This document shows, piece by piece, positions 58,695-64,000 of a DNA stretch of 64,000 nucleotides; position 1 is the stretch's first letter; each line of letters starts with the position of its first letter. The notes below the pieces were generated by a model. That model ran no database searches, was not told where the DNA came from, and was given only the letters and a program-made list of their open reading frames with translations. The translations under genes were made by a program, and so were the position numbers. Origin of the DNA: Paucilactobacillus vaccinostercus DSM 20634 (GTDB lineage Bacteria > Bacillota > Bacilli > Lactobacillales > Lactobacillaceae); contig NZ_AYYY01000021.1 in assembly GCF_001436295.1 (NCBI RefSeq), positions 16,288-80,287 on the forward strand. Reading direction: 5' to 3'.

Positions 58695-61010
58695 TTAACT
58701 ATTTTTGCGACGGAGACCGCCAAGAACAAGTGCACTTGATGCCAGCATCATGCCGATCAATGCTAATAGACCGGAGCTTTTGGCATCACTAGTTTGCGGA
58801 AGAATAGACGAAGTTGCTTTATCCGCTGATTGTTGGAGCTTGTCGGTACTGGTTTGCGCGGTGGCATTGTTTTGCGCTGCTGGCATGGCAATGCGCTTCG
58901 TTGCCGTTTTGGTGACCACATTACTATTCGTGCTAGTCATCTCATTTTGAGAGGCAGCTGAACGGGCAGCCTGTTTAGTTGATGAATGAGTATTAGAAGC
59001 GGGAGCTGTAGTAGTTGACTGTTTAGTTGTCGACCCCGTAGCTGGGGATGCAGTTGTGGTCGATTTTGCTACGGATGAGTTGACTACTGTTGTCGGTGCT
59101 GAGATATCAACTAGTGCATTTTCGGCAATATCGTTGTTTTGGGCGGTAGCATCGGAAGACTGCGTATTATCATAATAATCAGTTTGAGTGACAAATACAG
59201 GAGCCACGCTTGTCTTCTTAATGGCGGGTGTAGTTGTATCAGTGGCAATATCTGGAACTACGGTTGCTGCGGTGTTTTCTTCGTTGTCACTAGTAACTTG
59301 TGAAGACGTCGATGCTGTGGCACTAGTTGTTGAAGAATTGACCGGCTGTGTGGTAACTGTACTTGCCGCAGTGCTTGCTTGTTTAATTGTGGTATTAACC
59401 GCTTCAAGAGTGGCTAATTTAGTTTGTGCATTCGTTAATGCTAATTCAGCACGCTGCTGATTTGTACGTGCAACTGCCAGCTGTGTTTGGGCAGCCTGAT
59501 TGGTCGCCGTAAGTTTGGCCAGATTTTCCTGAGCCGCGGTTAAATTAGCTTGAGCGGCAGTTACTGCAGCTTGCGCATTGGCGACGGATTCAGCATATGA
59601 TGAAAGGTCAATAGTTGTCACCTGATGTGCTGCTTGGGCGACTGTGGAAGTGAGGAGATCACTATTGGTTTGTGCTTGCGCGTATTCTTGGCTATTTTTG
59701 GCTTTGAGGTTGCTATCGATATAAGGGGCAGGGCTAGTGTCGCCACTTAATTGGTATAGTTGCGCAAGGACAGTATTAGCTTGCTTAATTGAGACGAGGT
59801 CAACGTTACCAGCAACCATAGTACTTAGAATGTTCTTGGCAGTTTGGATAGCAGCGGTCAGCTCAGTGCTCGGGTTAGTTTTAGCAGATGCGTGGTTGAC
59901 TTCGGTTTGTAGGGCCGAGCGAAGCGTCCGCCATTGATTATAGTTTTCGTTAGAGTACTGGGCCTTGGTAGGTGCTGTGGTGTAGCCGTTATATTGTTCG
60001 AACAGAGATTGACTGCCGTTGGCAGCGGCTAAATTATCTTGATAAACAATACGTGAGATTTTAACAGTTGCTTGTTCGTATGCTGAGTAGTGGACATTGT
60101 TAGCACTAATGTTGGGAACGGTAGCGCTCATAATATCGTCGTTATCACTATCGTGCATGATACCGAGTGTATGCCCCAGTTCATGGATGAGCACGGTAGC
60201 GGCATCATAACCGTACGCTTCAATGGCAGAATTATTGAGATTTAGTGTGCCGTCAGTGGATTGGGTAGCTAAAATATTGGCTAAATCATTGTTAAAATCG
60301 GTAATGATCAATGTCGCTGGATGAGCGGTGCTGGCAGCGGCAAAGAGCGTCATGCCGGAGTTGGTATTCCACCAGTTAGCCGCTTGAGACACCGCGTTAG
60401 CATATTGTGTTTGTGACGCATCATAGTACACAGTTCCGTCCATGGCATATCTAGTTGCGGTACTGTTCGTGCTGCCCGCATTGGAAAGTGATGTATTGGC
60501 TGACGCTGCCTGCATATCCTGTGAAGTTTGCGCATTGACACTGGTTGCACGCACGACTTCTGAACTATTTTCGGATGCCAAGGTTGCTTTCTGAGCACTG
60601 GAAGCAGCTACTTGAACAGCCGTTGCTGAGGATACAGCAGATTGTGCGGTTGCCAACTTTTGATTGGCTGTTGCCAGCGTGGTGCTAGCTTCTGAGACCG
60701 CACTTTGAGCAGTGATAACTTCGTTACTAGTCTGAGCCGCGGTACTTTGTGCGGCAGCTACTGATTGGCTAGCACTGGCCACTTCGGTTTGGGCAGAAGT
60801 CACTGTTGATTGGGCATTCTCCACGGCAACCGTATCGGCTGTAGAAGCTGTCGACGAAATAGTTGCAACGCTGGTAGTGGCGATACTATCCGCGCTAGCA
60901 TTTTGTGGGGTACCAACGGCAACAATTCCCAAGGTTGTTGCAGCCAGTCCAGCAATAATCCACTTCTTGCCATCCTTATACATTTTGAACCGATTAACTT
61001 GATTATCCAT
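58695..61010 (-). CDS. LPxTG-anchored zinc metalloprotease (matrixin-like) with KxYKxGKxW signal
   Basis: 771-residue surface protein. Signal motif KMYKDGKKW at 9-17. An Ala/Ser/Thr-rich helical region (about 55-150) precedes a zincin domain whose active site is HELGHTLGIMH at 276-286 (HExxHxxGxxH, Glu277 as base), with DIMSA shortly after as a possible Met-turn. A second helical region (about 430-560) and a Ser/Thr-rich wall spanner follow. LPQTS at 737-741, a hydrophobic stretch and RRKNS form the sortase signal. Wall-attached M10-type peptidases are uncommon in lactobacilli; the substrate is unknown. GGAG lies upstream of ATG 61010. Confidence 0.88.
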   Translation of the reverse strand: MDNQVNRFKMYKDGKKWIIAGLAATTLGIVAVGTPQNASADSIATTSVATISSTASTADTVAVENAQSTVTSAQTEVASASQSVAAAQSTAAQTSNEVITAQSAVSEASTTLATANQKLATAQSAVSSATAVQVAASSAQKATLASENSSEVVRATSVNAQTSQDMQAASANTSLSNAGSTNSTATRYAMDGTVYYDASQTQYANAVSQAANWWNTNSGMTLFAAASTAHPATLIITDFNNDLANILATQSTDGTLNLNNSAIEAYGYDAATVLIHELGHTLGIMHDSDNDDIMSATVPNISANNVHYSAYEQATVKISRIVYQDNLAAANGSQSLFEQYNGYTTAPTKAQYSNENYNQWRTLRSALQTEVNHASAKTNPSTELTAAIQTAKNILSTMVAGNVDLVSIKQANTVLAQLYQLSGDTSPAPYIDSNLKAKNSQEYAQAQTNSDLLTSTVAQAAHQVTTIDLSSYAESVANAQAAVTAAQANLTAAQENLAKLTATNQAAQTQLAVARTNQQRAELALTNAQTKLATLEAVNTTIKQASTAASTVTTQPVNSSTTSATASTSSQVTSDNEENTAATVVPDIATDTTTPAIKKTSVAPVFVTQTDYYDNTQSSDATAQNNDIAENALVDISAPTTVVNSSVAKSTTTASPATGSTTKQSTTTAPASNTHSSTKQAARSAASQNEMTSTNSNVVTKTATKRIAMPAAQNNATAQTSTDKLQQSADKATSSILPQTSDAKSSGLLALIGMMLASSALVLGGLRRKNS

Positions 61011-61164
61011 ATTAATTCTACTTCTCCATTTCCTGTTGTAATTATAATGAGCGACTAATGAAATTTGATCGGATAAAGAGCAGACAAAAAACGATATTGG
61101 TTCTTGTTATAACTACGCAAATCAGAGGATTGTACGACACCTAAAAAAATTATTATCGTTATAA

Positions 61165-61186
61165 TACGTAACTACGTATACACGTA
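61165..61186. promoter_or_regulatory. Three ACGTA boxes with 8-bp period
   Basis: ACGTA occurs at 61166, 61174 and 61182, exactly 8 bp apart, about 155-175 bp upstream of the metalloprotease start. Possible regulator binding array. Confidence 0.35.
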
Positions 61187-61215
61187 ATACGAGGGTTGTA
61201 CATGATAAAAAGATA

Positions 61216-61262
61216 AGATTTAAGAGCGGTTAATAAAAAAATAACCCTTAAATCTAATTTTT
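61216..61262. other. Interrupted hairpin in metalloprotease/SDR intergenic region
   Basis: AGATTTAAG/CTTAAATCT (9 bp) and inner GGTTA/TAACC (5 bp) with a 3-base bulge, followed by a short T-run on the plus strand. A further 9-bp inverted repeat TTGACTTCA/TGAAGTCAA lies at 61300-61338. The whole 61011-61648 region is AT-rich and holds no convincing gene. Confidence 0.4.
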
Positions 61263-61648
61263 GTATAACCCGAAAACCTTGGCTAACTCCTTTAACCAAT
61301 TGACTTCACGAGTATAAACTGGAATAAAATGAAGTCAATAAAAAAATAAAATGAAAGCGAAAATATAGTTAAAAAATTAAAAATCAATGAGAATGCGTAT
61401 GTATACTTCTGGATGATCCTTGAAAATTCCTAATAATTATTAAGTCATTAATTTTGAATGCTTTTTAAGCGAATTTTATAATAAAATGATGAAATCCATT
61501 AGATTATATTAAATGAAAAATAAGTTAACTTGCTTTTTACAATGAAAAATTCATTCGAATAGTCACTTTAAAAAAAAGGATTAATAATAAGACTTGCTCT
61601 CAAGTACACTTGAGGGTTTAGATTTTAATTTAAAGGGAGGAAAAAATA

Positions 61649-62662
61649 ATGAAAAAAATTATTGTAACTGGCGGATCAGGATATGTTGCAGAGTGGGTTA
61701 TAAGCGATTTGCTGAACCATGATTATCGGGTACACGCGAGTTTGAGAAGTGTACAAAAAGAAGCAAGGGTTCGGACCGCAATTAGTAGTCTGGTTGATAC
61801 TGAAAAGATGAAACAGTTATCGTTTTTTCAAGCAGATTTAACTCGTGCGAATGGTTGGGCAAATGAAATGGTGGGTGCTGATTCAGTTTTTCATATTGCA
61901 TCACCGTTAGGAACTGGTACTGAAACGGAAGCAGAACTTGTGAGCATTGCCAAAAATGGCACGCTAAATGTGTTGAGAGGTGCTAAAATCGCGGGTGTAA
62001 AAAGGATCATCATGATTAGTTCGCAGGCTGCCGCAACTGCTCGACGATCAGTGGGTAACCTTAAGCTCGACGATAACTATTGGACTGATATGAGCAATCC
62101 TGAACTTGTTCCCTATTATATTTCGAAGGTAGAAGCTGAAAAAGCTGCATGGAAATTTGCCAAGCAAAATGGTCTCGATCTTACAACGCTATTACCAGGT
62201 GGAATTTTTGGACCGTTATTGGATTCACATGTTCAAAGTAGTAATGCATTGGTCAGCGAATTGATTAAAATGTCACTGGTACCTAAAGCTAACATTGAGG
62301 TAACGGATGTTCGTGATCTGGCGGCTGCAATGCGCTTAGCATTAAACACACCAGCTGCAATTAATAAGCGATATAATGTAGGTACCACTCCCACAACCTT
62401 TCTCAAAATAGTGCATACTTTTCAGCAGGATGGTATTCGGTCTAAAAAACTTACACTAGCGATTCCTAATGGGGTGGTTAAGTTTGCGGCCAAGTTTCAG
62501 CCATCGTTACGCCAACTTCTGCCACAACTAGGAGTTAAATATTGGCATGACAGTACACGCGCGCATGATGAGCTGCACTGGCACAATCGTTGTTGGCAAG
62601 AGACTATGAAAGATAGTGCGACTAGTCTTAAGGACTGGGGGATCATTAAGACGAGGAGATAA
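61649..62662 (+). CDS. NAD(P)-dependent extended SDR (dihydroflavonol reductase-like)
   Basis: 337 residues. The cofactor motif is TGGSGYVAEWV (usual TGxxGxxA) near residue 7; Arg in SLRS favours NADPH. The catalytic Ser is in ISSQAAA and Tyr-x3-Lys in YYISK. GGIFGPLL follows. Related enzymes reduce aldehydes, methylglyoxal or plant ketones. It is 4 bp upstream of a MerR regulator gene and clearly cotranscribed. GGGAGG precedes the ATG. Confidence 0.88.
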   Translation: MKKIIVTGGSGYVAEWVISDLLNHDYRVHASLRSVQKEARVRTAISSLVDTEKMKQLSFFQADLTRANGWANEMVGADSVFHIASPLGTGTETEAELVSIAKNGTLNVLRGAKIAGVKRIIMISSQAAATARRSVGNLKLDDNYWTDMSNPELVPYYISKVEAEKAAWKFAKQNGLDLTTLLPGGIFGPLLDSHVQSSNALVSELIKMSLVPKANIEVTDVRDLAAAMRLALNTPAAINKRYNVGTTPTTFLKIVHTFQQDGIRSKKLTLAIPNGVVKFAAKFQPSLRQLLPQLGVKYWHDSTRAHDELHWHNRCWQETMKDSATSLKDWGIIKTRR

Positions 62663-62666
62663 CTTT

Positions 62667-63203
62667 ATGTGTGAGAGTATTCAACAAATATCGAAAAGAT
62701 ATGATGTTTCAGTAGCAGCCTTGCGTTATTACGATAAAATTGGGTTGTTACCACGGCTAACTCGTGATAACAGTGGCTACCGGCAATTTACAAAAGATGA
62801 CTGTAGTGACCTAGAAATGGTAATTTGTTTTCGTAATTTAGGCGTCGGTGTCAAGGAAATTGCGGCAGTGATGGCTCCGGTAACAAATTTAAATACTCGG
62901 TCTCGTAAACTATCCTTAATTGAAAAGCAAAAGAATCGTCTGTTGGTACAGGCGGTTAACATACAGATGGGATTGCTCATGATTGCCATTAAACAACAAA
63001 TTTATCAAAACCCCGAAGTCCCCTCAAAGCAGCATGCACGGCAGGTGATCCGTGACTATGTTGAAAAAAAGTTACTTAGCACAGCACCTGAGAACGCACT
63101 GGAAATGACATTAGCCAATGATGAAAATAATGATTGGTTTGCCACAGCAGATAGACCCCTTATTTCACGTGCAATACGGTTATACATGACGGTTCAGGAC
63201 TGA
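62667..63203 (+). CDS. MerR-family transcriptional regulator
   Basis: 178 residues from ATG 62667 (GAGGAGAT upstream). The N-terminal winged helix has ISKRYDVSVAALRYYDKIGLLP and SGYRQF, the classical MerR signature. A dimerisation helix follows; the C-terminal about 60 residues are unassigned. There are no conserved Cys for metal sensing, so an organic or stress signal is more likely. It is translated right after the SDR gene and probably regulates that operon. Confidence 0.9.
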   Translation: MCESIQQISKRYDVSVAALRYYDKIGLLPRLTRDNSGYRQFTKDDCSDLEMVICFRNLGVGVKEIAAVMAPVTNLNTRSRKLSLIEKQKNRLLVQAVNIQMGLLMIAIKQQIYQNPEVPSKQHARQVIRDYVEKKLLSTAPENALEMTLANDENNDWFATADRPLISRAIRLYMTVQD

Positions 63204-63336
63204 ATTTAAGCACACTAGTTTCAGTGAAATGGATCGTGAGTTAAGTTTTTAGATTGGTTCAGTAAATCTAATTGAGAAATGCTAACTGACCACATTTTTA
63301 AAAAATGTCATTTATTTGTAAAGGAGAGTAAATAGC

Positions 63337-63684
63337 ATGGTGGAATTGGTTGTAATAAACTCAGCGATGGTTGGGATAAACCAAAGCTCAATAACGGGAG
63401 TTGCATGGATAGATACGTTTCTAGATAACTTTTTTTTCAAAAGGTTAAAAAAGGGATGTGAAACGTATCATTTGGATTTAATCATGTTTAATCGATTTGA
63501 TGATGATTTACTATTAGATAGTGATAAAAATTATTTGATAAATTCAAGTTTGATAGATGTAATTGGTAAAGATAAACTAGCGAAAATAAACTATTTAGTT
63601 TATGATACTGGTACAATTTTTTCTAAAGATGGTGTCAATAGAATTTGTGAACAACTCAATAATCACTTTAATTTAGTGCATTAA
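63337..63684 (+). CDS. Hypothetical protein
   Basis: 115 residues; ATG 63337 with AAAGGAGAG upstream. Acidic-neutral, soluble, with mixed hydrophobic strands (LVVINSAMVGI, LIMFNRFDDDLLL, INYLVYDTG). No family recognised. AT-rich relative to neighbours, which could indicate transfer, but it is too short to judge. Confidence 0.6.
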   Translation: MVELVVINSAMVGINQSSITGVAWIDTFLDNFFFKRLKKGCETYHLDLIMFNRFDDDLLLDSDKNYLINSSLIDVIGKDKLAKINYLVYDTGTIFSKDGVNRICEQLNNHFNLVH

Positions 63685-63845
63685 TAGCAACCTAAATAAA
63701 ATATTTACTTGTGGTCATAACTTGCATAAATTTGATAACGGTTCGGCAATTTGTTTTCTCGGCAATGCTCAAAATTAAATCTCCCTTATGAAGTATGGTG
63801 AATACGTGATAAGAATTTCGAATGTATTCACGAACAAGTTCTGCA

Positions 63846-63886
63846 AAAATGGACTACCAAAAATGGAAGAGAGGTATGTCCATTTT
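63846..63886. other. Inverted repeat near the right edge
   Basis: AAAATGGAC and GTCCATTTT (9 bp, 23-base loop). The stretch 63685-64000 shows no convincing gene. Confidence 0.3.
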
Positions 63887-64000
63887 GTGTGGGTCATTGA
63901 AGAAAGAGAAGACAGTTCACATAACAAAAAGCAGAGTCCCTTGAAGGCGCTGCTCCGTGTCAAGTAGACAGATCAAATAATTAAAGTGCCTATGCACTTA

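Noticed and set aside
63775..63963. 62-residue minus-strand open frame at the right edge
   Set aside because: No ribosome binding site or family features; considered as a transposase remnant but no recognisable motif was found.
1..64000. CRISPR arrays, tRNA or rRNA genes, insertion sequences, prophage modules
   Set aside because: No repeat-spacer pattern, tRNA cloverleaf, rRNA-like sequence, transposase or integrase was recognised anywhere in the window; the only long repeats are coding repeats of the adhesin.

Overview
The window looks like chromosomal DNA of a low-to-moderate GC lactic acid bacterium of the family Lactobacillaceae. Evidence: three surface proteins with KxYKxGKxW-type signal peptides, two of them ending in LPQT[DS] sorting signals; MucBP-type repeats; LysM/GH73 autolysin architecture; CcpA-type cre boxes; strong AGGAGG ribosome binding sites with frequent TTG starts. 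The genus is not assigned. I saw no rRNA, tRNA, CRISPR array, phage module or transposase.

Layout: 1-8.9 kb is a plant-glycoside locus (two GPH symporters around a GH2 glycosidase, an AraC regulator, and a divergent GH120 beta-xylosidase with a perfect cre box). 9.2-10.4 kb is an old-yellow-enzyme gene broken by one in-frame TAA. 10.5-11.7 kb is a ribbon-helix-helix/SPFH operon behind a 16-bp inverted repeat. 13-21 kb is a 2674-residue adhesin with 13 tandem repeat units. 22-27.7 kb holds a LacI regulator and a divergent six-gene operon with an isomerase, a GntP-like transporter, a KdgK-like kinase and a diverged hexulose-phosphate synthase/isomerase pair. 29-32.3 kb is a nucleoside-type operon (ADP-ribosylglycohydrolase, NCS1 permease, PfkB kinase). 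32.7-39.5 kb contains ribB, a GNAT, a LysM protein, an SDR-cupin-CMD operon and a YczE-like membrane protein. 39.8-42.4 kb is a degenerate-EAL / PgaD-like / PgaC-like glycosyltransferase operon. 43-52.4 kb has hypothetical and membrane proteins, adenine deaminase, a GH73-LysM autolysin, a MarR/DUF2316 pair and a DyP peroxidase. 52.5-57.6 kb has an orphan Phd/YefM-like protein, a cre-controlled four-gene catabolic operon and a TSUP transporter. 58.3-64 kb has small genes, an LPxTG-anchored zinc metalloprotease, an SDR/MerR operon and a hypothetical protein.

Items that most deserve a second look: (i) two paralogous, terminator-ended structured RNAs on the minus strand near 28.8-29.0 and 34.4-34.55 kb, with a compensatory base change in a shared long-range stem; (ii) the HPS/PHI-like sugar operon whose isomerase differs from canonical HxlB at two conserved motifs; (iii) the degenerate EAL protein paired with a polysaccharide synthase; (iv) a family of TTAGT-n-ACTAA palindromes in front of several minus-strand genes.

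Limits: all assignments were made by eye from motifs and remembered family features; no database search or folding program was run.
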